Positions 30,851 through 38,595 of a stretch of 45,385 nt of DNA are shown piece by piece. The stretch's first letter is position 1. The number at the start of each line of letters is the position of its first letter. The notes beneath the pieces are model-generated. The model was not told the DNA's origin and did no database searches. It worked only from the letters and a program-made list of their open reading frames with translations. The stretch lies in the NCBI GenBank assembly GCA_027343665.1, contig DAHWKL010000002.1:1-45385 (forward strand), in the 5' to 3' direction. The stretch comes from an archaeon. GTDB taxonomy: Archaea; Nanobdellota; Nanobdellia; Pacearchaeales; GW2011-AR1. The position numbers and the translations under genes were made by a program.

Positions 30851-32410
30851 ATGGTAAAAAAGATACTCACCGTAACAAGGAAGAACTTCCAAATCTTTTT
30901 GAATTCAAAAGCTTCATCAATTATGCTTATCCTGGGACCTATAATATTAATCTGTCTCATAGGATTTGCGCTTCAGAATACTTCACTGAAAAACATAAAA
31001 GCAGGTGTTTATGATAATAATTCCGGCAATTTTTCGTCAGAGTTCATACAAACATTGAAAAGCGAATCTTTTAATGTAACTTTAGAAAAAAACCTTGAGA
31101 ACTGCAAGCAGGATGTGATTGACGGAGCAAACGATGTATGCATAGTAATATCAAAAAGTCTCCTTGCAGGAAGTTATTATCAGTATAATCTCAATTTGTA
31201 TGTAGACTTATCTAAACAAAGAACAGTCTGGCAGATAATAGGGAATCTTCAGGGGATAACAAGTCGTGAGTCTTATAATGAACGCCAGCTTATTGCAAAC
31301 GATTTAAAAAATCAGCTCTCATCAGTTTCATCAGAACTTGATAATGAAGAATCAAAGATAAATAATGCTATAACAGACTTAAGCTATGCACAAAACACAT
31401 TATCAGGAGCCATTTCCAATCAGAATGATGCAATAAACACATTGCAAAGCTCACAGTCAAGCATAGATTCGATTCGCCAGAATCTTATTGACATTCAAAA
31501 TTCAAATTCAGTCCCGCCGCAATATTCTTCGGAACTTACTAATGCAATAATACAGATTGGAGAGATGGACTCGAATATGCAACAGATTCAAAATAGTATA
31601 AATGCTGCAAATTATAATTCTATTCAAAGCGAGATAAATTCGCTGAACACTGAACTTTACAATGCAAGAGATTCAATAGATCAGATGAAAAATGATTTAA
31701 ACCAGATTGAAGGTGTTAATATAAATGGCATTTCTGAACCGGTGACCCTTTCTTATGAATCTGTAACTAATTCGGGAACCGGAACGATACAAAAAGAGCT
31801 GGGAACAATTGATTATATCTTCCCCAGTTTCCTTTTATTTTTCATATTGTTCGGAGCAACGGTTTTTGCTGCAATAAGTAGGTTCAGGGAAAGAAAATCA
31901 GACGCTTATGTTAGAAATATTCTAAGTAAAGCAGGAGGGGTAGATTTCATTGCGAGCGAATTCATATCCAATCTTATAATAGTCTCCATACAGGTCGGAA
32001 TAATTGTTTATATCGCTTCTTTTTTTCTTAATCTTTCAGTTTTCCAAAACCCAATCTCTTTGATCATAATACTCCTACTTTCAATTTCAATATTTGTTCT
32101 TATCGGGATTCTAATTGGCTCAGCCCTGAACTCCCAGGAATCAATAATAATTGGGGCCGTTTCAGTGTCTGTTTTATTCTTTATATTTTCTTCAATAATC
32201 GTACCCGTTGAAACTCTCCCGTCTCCTTTTTCTACAATTGTCTCATTATTGCCTCTCACTCTCCTTGAAGCAAAACTTAGAACCGTCCTTATATTCGGAA
32301 TAAATGTCGGTTTCAGTATAAAAGAGACTTTGGCCCTTGTCGGATCATTTGTTCTAACCATTGTTTTAATAATTATATTTTATCTGGAAAATAAGCATAA
32401 AGAAGTTTAA
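30851..32410 (+). CDS. ABC-2 type permease with large extracellular coiled coil (YhgE/Pip-like)
   Basis: The protein has one N-terminal helix (about 18-37), then about 280 extracytoplasmic residues, then five C-terminal helices (about 320-515). Residues 145-290 form a long heptad-rich coiled coil (SSVSSELDNEESKINNAITD, later SEINSLNTELYNARDSIDQM). That architecture is seen in YhgE/phage-infection-protein (Pip) and related ABC-2 exporters. It likely exports a peptide, lipid or polysaccharide together with the upstream ATPase. Substrate cannot be deduced. Confidence 0.8.
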   Translation: MVKKILTVTRKNFQIFLNSKASSIMLILGPIILICLIGFALQNTSLKNIKAGVYDNNSGNFSSEFIQTLKSESFNVTLEKNLENCKQDVIDGANDVCIVISKSLLAGSYYQYNLNLYVDLSKQRTVWQIIGNLQGITSRESYNERQLIANDLKNQLSSVSSELDNEESKINNAITDLSYAQNTLSGAISNQNDAINTLQSSQSSIDSIRQNLIDIQNSNSVPPQYSSELTNAIIQIGEMDSNMQQIQNSINAANYNSIQSEINSLNTELYNARDSIDQMKNDLNQIEGVNINGISEPVTLSYESVTNSGTGTIQKELGTIDYIFPSFLLFFILFGATVFAAISRFRERKSDAYVRNILSKAGGVDFIASEFISNLIIVSIQVGIIVYIASFFLNLSVFQNPISLIIILLLSISIFVLIGILIGSALNSQESIIIGAVSVSVLFFIFSSIIVPVETLPSPFSTIVSLLPLTLLEAKLRTVLIFGINVGFSIKETLALVGSFVLTIVLIIIFYLENKHKEV

Positions 32411-32417
32411 TTGCTTC

Positions 32418-32606
32418 TCATTGATTCTTGAACCTTCTCTTCATCGCTTTTGTGGGAAAAAGCTTAGCCATGATTTTTCCCTGCCACTTTCCAATTTTAT
32501 CCAAGCATCCTCTGCAAATGTCCACTTCACGCGTTTCATCAACCTTTAGATGATTGAACTCGGGATCATAATCTGTTATCTCTTTTCCACAAAGAACACA
32601 CTTCAT
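32418..32606 (-). CDS. 62-residue zinc-finger protein starting 1 nt after tRNA-Gln
   Basis: The start is ATG 32606-32604, MKCVLCGKEITDYDPEFNHL. A longer open frame runs into the tRNA and is not used. Two zinc half-sites are C-V-L-C and ICRGCLDK, so one zinc is likely. The C-terminus is basic (LFPTKAMKRRFKNQ). The tRNA-Gln 3' end (discriminator A at 32608) is separated by a single T from the ATG, so processing of the tRNA would release a nearly leaderless mRNA. No separate promoter fits between them. Confidence 0.7.
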   Translation of the reverse strand: MKCVLCGKEITDYDPEFNHLKVDETREVDICRGCLDKIGKWQGKIMAKLFPTKAMKRRFKNQ

Positions 32607-32607
32607 A

Positions 32608-32680
32608 TAGCCCCCCCAGGATTCGAACCTGGGTCTTAAGCTCCAAAGGCTTACATACTTGACCACTGTACTAGGGGGCT
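32608..32680 (-). tRNA. tRNA-Gln(TTG)
   Basis: Acceptor AGCCCCC/GGGGGCT, D-stem GTAC/GTAT, anticodon stem TAAGC/GCTTA, loop CTTTGGA (anticodon TTG), T-stem CCAGG/CCTGG, discriminator A. It is 73 nt, with no intron and no CCA. A TATA-like CTTATAAATTG lies about 35 nt upstream on the minus strand. It is co-oriented with the zinc-finger gene that starts 1 nt after its 3' end. Confidence 0.95.
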
Positions 32681-32737
32681 AAGTTAGTAATAAAAAACTA
32701 ACTGAAAAACAATTTATAAGAGTTTTGCATGCAGAAA

Positions 32738-33796
32738 TCAAAGAAGATCGGAAATTTCTTTCTTGAATTTGACAAAATTTTTTTCATTTTCGGAACTGTT
32801 GTAAATGGGATTTTGCTTGGTAATCCCGAAAGTTTCTGAAACTGAATCTAGAATACCCCTTGCAAAATGTGACTGAAGATCTCTCATAAAAGGAATTAGA
32901 TAGAACTTCTTCTCCAAATCCCTTTTAGAAAATGAGATTCCTAATCTTGTAGAAAATGCGAGTGCATTCTCCTTGACTATTGAATCAAAAGGAAGATCTT
33001 GGAGTTTATGATTGAACTTGCCATGCTTACCATTATTAGCAAGGTTGTAAACAAATCTTGCGAGTGGATCCTCATAAAATGTCTTTTCTAAGTAATCTGC
33101 AAGCCAAGAATCTTCGTTTTTTTGAGATCTTCTTAAAAAATCCCTTAACGCCACCTTGTTCCCATTTGAATTTGGCAATTCACAGCATTTAATTTTTGCT
33201 ATGAAATGATATAAGTTATCCACCAAAGAGACCAAGTCTGATGAGAAAGAAGCTATCTTTGAGTTTCCATAGTCATCAAGGATATTCCCAGAAAAGTTTG
33301 CAAGAGTTCTCATCTTGGAGTAATCCCCAAGGGCGGTGTCTCTTTCATACTCCAGCAAAGTTGCCAGTGTCTCAAGTGCATGGCCATTCTTCAAAAAAAG
33401 ATTGTTATAAAATTGCGCTGTATCATTCCCGAGATTCTCGCTCATTGATTCAATTAGAAGAGATTTTGCAAGGGGATTTATGGAATCCGGAGATTTTTCA
33501 GCTGCAAAATCAGGTAAACAAGAAAAGAGGTATCCATCATACCTTGGATTTTTATCCTCTTTGTTTTGATTAGAAAGAACCATCAGATATTCCAAATGCT
33601 TTAAAGGATCAGTATTATTGATGGAATATTTGTAAAAGATCTCACCAAATCCCATAAGCCCTGAAATGTACTCTTTAGAAATTTCTTTCAAAAACTCCAT
33701 TTCATCCCGGTAAACTTTATTGACTTTTTCCTTGACTTGCTCTGCTAATTCTGTACCTTCATTATATCCTCCATAAATTTTCATTAACTCTCCCAT
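32738..33796 (-). CDS. Large soluble protein of unknown function
   Basis: The 352-residue protein is mostly helical, with no signal peptide, membrane segment or recognised motif. It is rich in Asn, Asp, Phe and Leu. Distinct stretches are YISGLMGFGEIFYKYSINN, LANNGKHGKFNHKLQDLPFD (near residue 255) and FARGILDSVSETFG near the C-terminus. ATG 33796 has TATTTAAA about 26 nt upstream, so the start is sound. It appears to be a stand-alone, lineage-specific gene. No cysteine cluster supports a metal site. Confidence 0.55.
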   Translation of the reverse strand: MGELMKIYGGYNEGTELAEQVKEKVNKVYRDEMEFLKEISKEYISGLMGFGEIFYKYSINNTDPLKHLEYLMVLSNQNKEDKNPRYDGYLFSCLPDFAAEKSPDSINPLAKSLLIESMSENLGNDTAQFYNNLFLKNGHALETLATLLEYERDTALGDYSKMRTLANFSGNILDDYGNSKIASFSSDLVSLVDNLYHFIAKIKCCELPNSNGNKVALRDFLRRSQKNEDSWLADYLEKTFYEDPLARFVYNLANNGKHGKFNHKLQDLPFDSIVKENALAFSTRLGISFSKRDLEKKFYLIPFMRDLQSHFARGILDSVSETFGITKQNPIYNSSENEKNFVKFKKEISDLL

Positions 33797-34070
33797 CCAT
33801 CCCCAAAAAAACAGTTCTATTTAAACCTTTCTAAAAGTTATTCTTAACAAGTAACAACAAATTTAAGAACTTCGTGAAACTGCCTTCCTTTTATAAGCGA
33901 TTAACTTAAAAGCGATTTACATGTGATTTGGCGAACTTTTCATTCATAAAAAACTTATATACTTTTTACTTTGGACTAATCACACCTCGTTTAACTTAAG
34001 AATCCTAACTTAAAGCCCCCACTAAAAAATTTTGATGCATTAATATAAAAGAAAAGAGGTTTAAGCTTAC
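33797..34070. other. 274-bp AT-rich intergenic region with promoter elements and TAACTTAA repeats
   Basis: The region separates the unknown 352-residue gene from the 74-residue gene. It holds TATTTAAA (33816-33827, for the minus gene) and TTAATATAAAAG about 26 nt before ATG 34071. An 8-mer TAACTTAA recurs at 33902, 33992 and 34006. No gene, hairpin or tRNA was found. It could hold an untranslated small RNA, but nothing specific supports this. Confidence 0.4.
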
Positions 34071-34295
34071 ATGAAAAAAGCATTACTCAATTGCCTTAGG
34101 CAAAAAGTTTTTTTCAAAAATTTGCTCGTAGAGCGACACATCCTTCCCGTAAAGGGATGTTCACTTGTAGGCTCGAGCAAATTGGAAGTTGAAATTTTGG
34201 AGGTGACCGGGAGAAAGGCTTTGGTTTTGCTGCCGAATATTATGGCAGACGGTGAGAACAACACAGCAATTGTGGATATGCAGTATATTGAATGA
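34071..34295 (+). CDS. 74-residue unknown protein
   Basis: The product begins MKKALLNCLRQKVFFKN. It has a basic N-terminal half and a strand-rich C-terminal half (KLEVEILEVTGRKALVLLPN) that could be a small beta fold. No motif is recognised. A TATA-like TTAATATAAAAG about 26 nt upstream supports the start. It is followed by a hairpin at 34336-34374. Confidence 0.5.
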   Translation: MKKALLNCLRQKVFFKNLLVERHILPVKGCSLVGSSKLEVEILEVTGRKALVLLPNIMADGENNTAIVDMQYIE

Positions 34296-34335
34296 TATAA
34301 GAATAAAATCAGCAAGCCACCCTCAAAAACTTAAG

Positions 34336-34374
34336 GGCTTTGTTAAATCCTTAAATTGAATTGTTAACAAAGCC
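34336..34374. terminator. Strong 11-bp inverted-repeat hairpin between two small genes
   Basis: GGCTTTGTTAA (34336-34346) and TTAACAAAGCC (34364-34374) are perfect reverse complements separated by a 17-nt AT-rich loop. It lies 40 nt after the stop at 34295 and about 65 nt before the NUDIX ATG. It may end the upstream transcript, protect its 3' end, or be a small mobile-element footprint. The label terminator is provisional. Confidence 0.45.
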
Positions 34375-34438
34375 AAATATTCAAAAAAGAGAAAGAGGAG
34401 AAAAGATTAATAAGGTTCGCAAATAAAATTAATATAAC

Positions 34439-34945
34439 ATGGACAGAGAGAAATTACCTTTTCGCAAAAATTGTGAGGGATATTTCATTGATGACAAAGG
34501 TAAAGTTTTAGCTAAAGATAGCGGAAAGGGATTTCTTATTTTCCCCGGAGGAGGTATAGATGAAAATGAGACTCCTGAAGAAGGAATGTTAAGAGAAGCC
34601 TTCGAGGAAACAGGGGTATCAATAAGCGGAAAGTTGAAAGAATTGGGAATTCTGAATATTTTGTGGGGTCCAGATTGGGCAAAAACAGAAAAGCAAAAGA
34701 AAAGATATCAAAAGTACAAAGGCGATGAGATGCATTTCTTTTTGGGGAAAATAAAAAGCATTGGGCAACCATCCGGGGATCCGGAAAATCCTGGAGAGGA
34801 CGATTCATGGGGAGAAGACAAATTAATGCCCGTGCAGAAGGCAATAGATTTAATAGAAAAAAACAAACCCTTCCCAAAAGACACTGAAGAATATTATCAG
34901 AAACAATTGAATTTTTTAAGCCAGATAGTCAAAAACCTTATTTGA
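34439..34945 (+). CDS. NUDIX hydrolase
   Basis: The NUDIX box reads GGGIDENETPEEGMLREAFEETGV (positions about 39-61), matching GX5EX7REUXEEXGU with the metal-binding Glu set. The N-terminal half carries YFIDDKGKVLAK and the C-terminal half a long helix. Members sanitise nucleotides or cleave NDP-sugars; the substrate cannot be told. It is 168 residues, and the last 8 bp overlap the convergent MinD-like gene. Confidence 0.85.
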   Translation: MDREKLPFRKNCEGYFIDDKGKVLAKDSGKGFLIFPGGGIDENETPEEGMLREAFEETGVSISGKLKELGILNILWGPDWAKTEKQKKRYQKYKGDEMHFFLGKIKSIGQPSGDPENPGEDDSWGEDKLMPVQKAIDLIEKNKPFPKDTEEYYQKQLNFLSQIVKNLI

Positions 34946-35732
34946 AGACATTACTGTAGAATAATTCCCGGTTAACTTCTTGTTTTCTTGGAGAAATTGT
35001 ATGGAATATTTCTCTCCATCTCATTGGGTTATACTTTTCACCAGCAATACAAGCTGCGAGTTTTTTATATTCAAAACTTGAATTTGAATTGGGCTTGAAA
35101 TAAGTCGATGGAATAAAGTGAGCTTGAGATTTAAGAACATTAACATCATGAGGAATAACAGCAAGAACAGGAACTTCACTTGTCTTTTCTATATTTTCAA
35201 GGCTCAACTCAAAATCTTTACCATAAACTTTATTGATTATCACTCCGGAAATAGGAGTCCCTCTTTTTTTTGCAAGAGCAATAGCTTTCAGGGTCATGGT
35301 AAGGGTAGAAAAATCCGGCGTTGAGACAACAAAAAGTTCATCTGAAGATAACATTGTTGCAAGAGTTTCATTATTCAAGGATGGAGAGGAATCAAGTATA
35401 ACAAAGTCATATTTATCTTTTATCTTTTTTACCTTGTCCTTGAGTTTAAGAGGGTCAAACTGCTTTTTGGGGTAAACCGAAGCAGGGATTATATCAAAGC
35501 CTTCAAGCGGATGGATAACATCTTCTATATTCGCATCATCAGTCAGAACATGATGAATCGTTTTAACCGGTTCAATTACATTAAGATGTATCCCAAGATT
35601 AGGTGCAGAAAAATTCGCGTCAATAATCAGGACTTTTTTTCCAAAAGACGCGAGAGCGGCAGCAAGCGAAACTGCACTGGTTGTTTTACCGACACCACCT
35701 TTTATGCTTAGAATTCCTATCACCTTCCCCAT
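34938..35732 (-). CDS. MinD/ParA-family ATPase, copy 1
   Basis: The deviant Walker A motif SIKGGVGKTTSAV starts near residue 10, with DANFSAPNLGIHLN (switch I-like region) and FVILDSSPSL (Walker B-like). These are MinD/ParA hallmarks for membrane- or DNA-based positioning. A frame is open from 35807, but TATA-like TTTAAATA lies about 26 nt before ATG 35732, so I start there (264 residues). Its relative is at 44580. The C-terminal 40 residues contain a basic segment (RWREIFHTISPRKQEVNREL) that could be an amphipathic membrane or DNA contact. Confidence 0.82.
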   Translation of the reverse strand: MGKVIGILSIKGGVGKTTSAVSLAAALASFGKKVLIIDANFSAPNLGIHLNVIEPVKTIHHVLTDDANIEDVIHPLEGFDIIPASVYPKKQFDPLKLKDKVKKIKDKYDFVILDSSPSLNNETLATMLSSDELFVVSTPDFSTLTMTLKAIALAKKRGTPISGVIINKVYGKDFELSLENIEKTSEVPVLAVIPHDVNVLKSQAHFIPSTYFKPNSNSSFEYKKLAACIAGEKYNPMRWREIFHTISPRKQEVNRELFYSNVFK

Positions 35733-35847
35733 AACAAAATAAAATAAATGTTGTTTAAATACCTTATCTATTTTGAATTCATATGAAATCACACACATAT
35801 AAAGCAAAACTAAAAACTTTTAAACGAAACTCGTTAAGTATATTTAT

Positions 35848-35922
35848 GCCTGGGTAACTCAGCCTGGATAGAGTGCCAGCCTTCTAAGCTGGAAGTCGCA
35901 GGTTCAAATCCTGTCCCGGGCG
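35848..35922 (+). tRNA. tRNA-Arg(TCT)
   Basis: Acceptor GCCTGGG/CCCGGGC (one T-G wobble), D-stem ACTC/GAGT, anticodon stem CCAGC/GCTGG, loop CTTCTAA (TCT), T-stem GCAGG/CCTGT (G49-T65 wobble), discriminator G. It is 75 nt, with no intron or CCA. It lies 24 nt before tRNA-Ser. Confidence 0.93.
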
Positions 35923-35946
35923 TTTGATTTTTGTTCTTAACAATCT

Positions 35947-36026
35947 GCCCTGATGGCACAATGGTACTGCGCGCGGCTCGAGACCGCGGTCCTCTGGACA
36001 TCCCAGTTCGATTCTGGGTCAGGGCG
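35947..36026 (+). tRNA. tRNA-Ser(CGA), class II
   Basis: Acceptor GCCCTGA/TCAGGGC, 3-bp D-stem GCA/TGC, anticodon stem CGCGG/CCGCG, loop CTCGAGA (CGA), variable arm GTCC-TCT-GGAC, T-stem CCCAG/CTGGG, discriminator G. It is 80 nt, with no intron or CCA. The long variable arm marks serine. Confidence 0.93.
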
Positions 36027-36128
36027 TTTTCTGAATGGGTTATATACCCCGAAAAAAGACAAAGCTTTGTCATTATTTAATAATTACAGATTAGAAAAAC
36101 TTATAAACATCTATTCTCTCAATCTTAC

Positions 36129-36527
36129 ATGGGAAAAAAATTAGCAAAGATTGCTCTTTTCGCAGGGCTTGCATTGGCAACTGCGGGTTGTTATACCGAA
36201 AATTCAAAATATGACTTCAGTGGAAGAATGGGGAAAGATTCTGTAACATTTACAAATAAGATTCCTTTTTTAGGAGACAATAGTAATCCAGAAAATTACT
36301 TAACTGTAAGAAAGCTAAATGGAGATGTAATCATTTATAAAAATAAAAAGGGAGATAATTTAAAACTCAATGAGTTGGATATAACAAAAGATGGGAAAGT
36401 GACGAGATACTATCCTGGGAACGATGTTGATCAACCAGTTATTGATAGTGCACAAACCAAGTTTTATGATTACCTCAAAAAAATAAAAGAGAAAAAGATT
36501 AAGCAAGGCCTTGAGGCATTGAGATAA
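36129..36527 (+). CDS. Small lipoprotein of unknown function
   Basis: The N-terminus KKLAKIALFAGLALATAGC is a lipobox signal peptide with the lipid-anchor Cys at residue 21. The mature part (132 residues total) is Lys/Asp-rich with alternating strands. The C-terminal helix (YDYLKKIKEKKIKQGLEALR) is highly charged. A TATA-like CTTATAAACATC lies about 26 nt upstream. No domain is recognised. Confidence 0.65.
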   Translation: MGKKLAKIALFAGLALATAGCYTENSKYDFSGRMGKDSVTFTNKIPFLGDNSNPENYLTVRKLNGDVIIYKNKKGDNLKLNELDITKDGKVTRYYPGNDVDQPVIDSAQTKFYDYLKKIKEKKIKQGLEALR

Positions 36528-36580
36528 AAATCTTAACACATCATCAAGAAAAAAAACCTATTCGTAAAACATTTCAAAGA

Positions 36581-37486
36581 CTAAATCCTCATCTCTTCCA
36601 AATCTTTCACAAGATAACTTTCTTTGAATGTTTCTTTTGCTTCATTCAAAATCTGTTTCATGTCTTTGGAGTATCTTGAGCTCACATGTGTGAGAATTAG
36701 CTTTTCCACTTTTGCTTTCTTTGCTATCGTTGCAACTTGCGAGACCGTCATGTGAAGATGCTCTTTTGCTTCTTTCTCCATCTCTTTTGAATACGTTGCT
36801 TCAGAAACAAAAATGTCAGCTCCTTTCACAAAAGGTGCTATCTTCTCGTTCAATTTTGTATCCAACACAACGGAAATTTTCTTTCCTTCTTCTTCGTACA
36901 GAAGATTTTTAGCTCTGAATTTTTTCCCGTTATAATTCACATCCTCGCCACCTTTTATCTTCTGCAAAATCGGGCCGGGGGGAAGTCCCGATTTTTTGAG
37001 TTTTTCTTTGTCAATTCTTACATTTTTTGGAACAACAAAAGAATAAGCCAGACACGGAATCCCGTGTTCCATCTTCTCCGCTTCAAGGGAAAAGTTTTTA
37101 CCCTCATAAAATTTCCCAGAATCAACCTCTTTTATCTCAATTTTGTAATTGAGATAAAAATTAAATATATCAAAAAGACCTTTCATTTTTTCTTTGGTGC
37201 CTCTCGGTCCGTACAAAAAGAGTGTTTTTTTATACCCGCTCATGGCCAGAGTGGATAAAAGCCCTGGAAGGCCAAGCACATGGTCCCCGTGCCAATGACT
37301 GATAAGAATTCTCGTAATTTTGCAAGGATTAAGATTTGCTTTTCGAAGTTGCCTTTGTGTTCCTTCGCCGCAATCAAAAAGTATATTCTCCCCATTAAAA
37401 CTCAGAAATATCGAGGTATGATTCCGACTCTTGCTAGGTATGCTATCACCCGTTCCAAGAAAGGTCAGTTTTATATCTTCAGTCAT
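36581..37486 (-). CDS. rnz: Ribonuclease Z (tRNA 3' processing)
   Basis: This metallo-beta-lactamase-fold enzyme has HWHGDHVLGLPGL (the HxHxDH metal site), FDCGEGTQRQL, and the PxKxRN-like opening FLGTGDSIPSKSRNHTS. It trims 3' trailers so the CCA enzyme can act. At 301 residues it is the short form. It may free the zinc-finger gene that starts just after tRNA-Gln. Confidence 0.93.
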   Translation of the reverse strand: MTEDIKLTFLGTGDSIPSKSRNHTSIFLSFNGENILFDCGEGTQRQLRKANLNPCKITRILISHWHGDHVLGLPGLLSTLAMSGYKKTLFLYGPRGTKEKMKGLFDIFNFYLNYKIEIKEVDSGKFYEGKNFSLEAEKMEHGIPCLAYSFVVPKNVRIDKEKLKKSGLPPGPILQKIKGGEDVNYNGKKFRAKNLLYEEEGKKISVVLDTKLNEKIAPFVKGADIFVSEATYSKEMEKEAKEHLHMTVSQVATIAKKAKVEKLILTHVSSRYSKDMKQILNEAKETFKESYLVKDLEEMRI

Positions 37487-37523
37487 TCATGAGAGAAGAA
37501 TCTAGAGTTTTAATAATTAGCTG

Positions 37524-37715
37524 TCAATAGAGTCGCTTTCCGAAATACATGATGTAGCAAACAAAAGAGATAATTATTGCAGCGGCTCCACCAAGGAAAT
37601 AATAGCCATACATATTGAAATGATCATTAACATATGATATTATAAGAAGCAAAATTCCCAAGACAAAAAAGACCTGCCTCATGTCTATCATGAAATTTGC
37701 CATTAATTCTCCCAT
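37524..37715 (-). CDS. Small two-TM membrane protein
   Basis: From ATG 37715 (MGELMANFMIDMRQ) it encodes 63 residues with two transmembrane helices, near residues 15-30 and 38-55. A TATA-like element (plus-strand TTTTAAATAC, 37735-37745) is about 26 nt upstream and favours this start over the longer frame at 37763. Function unknown. Confidence 0.55.
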   Translation of the reverse strand: MGELMANFMIDMRQVFFVLGILLLIISYVNDHFNMYGYYFLGGAAAIIISFVCYIMYFGKRLY

Positions 37716-37819
37716 AAAACAACACAGTAAATTCAATTTTAAATACTTTTTCAAGAGTTCCAACTAAGTAAAATAATTAAGAATCCTTCCCCGGCGAAAA
37801 ATACGAGGATGAACGCCAA

Positions 37820-38065
37820 TTACTTAAGTGCGGTTGAAGCTGGAGAAATGTAGATTATGGTATCTCCCCTCAAAAAAGTCAATCCGATGCTTTTTTTCTG
37901 GGCTCCATTCTCCATCTCTTTCACATTATCCATCACCAAATTGATGTGGATATCAAAAGCTAAAAGAGTTCCAACGAATTCTTTGTCGCCTTTCAACCTA
38001 ACCAAAACTTCTTTGCCCTTGGAAGTGTTTAGCAAATCCAAAGGTCTCTCGATTCCGTTAACCAT
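37820..38065 (-). CDS. LSm (Sm-like) RNA-binding protein
   Basis: The 81-residue protein has the Sm1 motif (KEFVGTLLAFDIHINLVMDN) and Sm2 motif (LTFLRGDTIIYIS). LSm proteins form rings that bind U-rich RNA. The length is normal for archaea. The family assignment is secure; partner RNAs are unknown. Confidence 0.88.
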   Translation of the reverse strand: MVNGIERPLDLLNTSKGKEVLVRLKGDKEFVGTLLAFDIHINLVMDNVKEMENGAQKKSIGLTFLRGDTIIYISPASTALK

Positions 38066-38189
38066 ATCTTATTTGTTGCAACTTCATTTATAAATTTTTT
38101 TGTCCTGCATCACCGAAATTCAGAAAAAAAGATCAAAAATAATAACCGAATAATTTATAAACAAAAAATCAGGATTGAATATATAGAAA

Positions 38190-38549
38190 ATGAGATCAGG
38201 AAAAAAAATTACAGGCGGGAAGTATGTAAGCATTAGAAAAAAGAAAAAGTATGAAATATCGGGACAAAGAAGACTTGTAAAGCTTGGACCTGACAAAAGA
38301 AAAAAAGTGAGGACAAGAGGCGGAAACGAAAAAGTTTTCATGTTAAAAGCCAACAAGATTAATGTGCAGATAAAAGATAAAAAACAAAAACTTGAAATAA
38401 AAAACGTCGTTGAGACCCCTTCAAACAGATTCCTCGCCAGACAGAATATAATCACTAAAGGCACAATTGTTGAAACTGAGGCTGGAAAAGTTAGGGTCAC
38501 AAACAGACCGACGCAAGAAGGGAATATAAATGGGATTTTGATCGAGTAA
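38190..38549 (+). CDS. rps8e: Ribosomal protein S8e
   Basis: Signature stretches are RSGKKITGGKYVSIRKKKKYEI at the N-terminus (listed as positions 2-22), KVRTRGGNEKVF, and NRFLARQNIITKGTIVETEAG near the C-terminus. It is 119 residues, close to archaeal S8e. A TATA-like AATTTATAAAC lies 25-30 nt upstream. Confidence 0.93.
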   Translation: MRSGKKITGGKYVSIRKKKKYEISGQRRLVKLGPDKRKKVRTRGGNEKVFMLKANKINVQIKDKKQKLEIKNVVETPSNRFLARQNIITKGTIVETEAGKVRVTNRPTQEGNINGILIE

Positions 38550-38595
38550 ATAAATCCTAAGAAACAAATAAAAACCAATTTTTCTTTTAACTACA

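Noticed and set aside
32607-32666. N-terminal extension of the zinc-finger frame into the tRNA gene
   Set aside because: Those codons are tRNA-Gln sequence; the ATG at 32606 gives a clean zinc-finger start.
33900-34015. CRISPR-like or attachment-site repeat array
   Set aside because: Only three copies of a low-complexity 8-mer at irregular spacing are present, which is insufficient.
38120-38578. Minus-strand frame of 152 residues opposite S8e
   Set aside because: It is a hydrophobic Phe/Ser/Leu-rich shadow of the Lys-rich S8e gene, which is secure.
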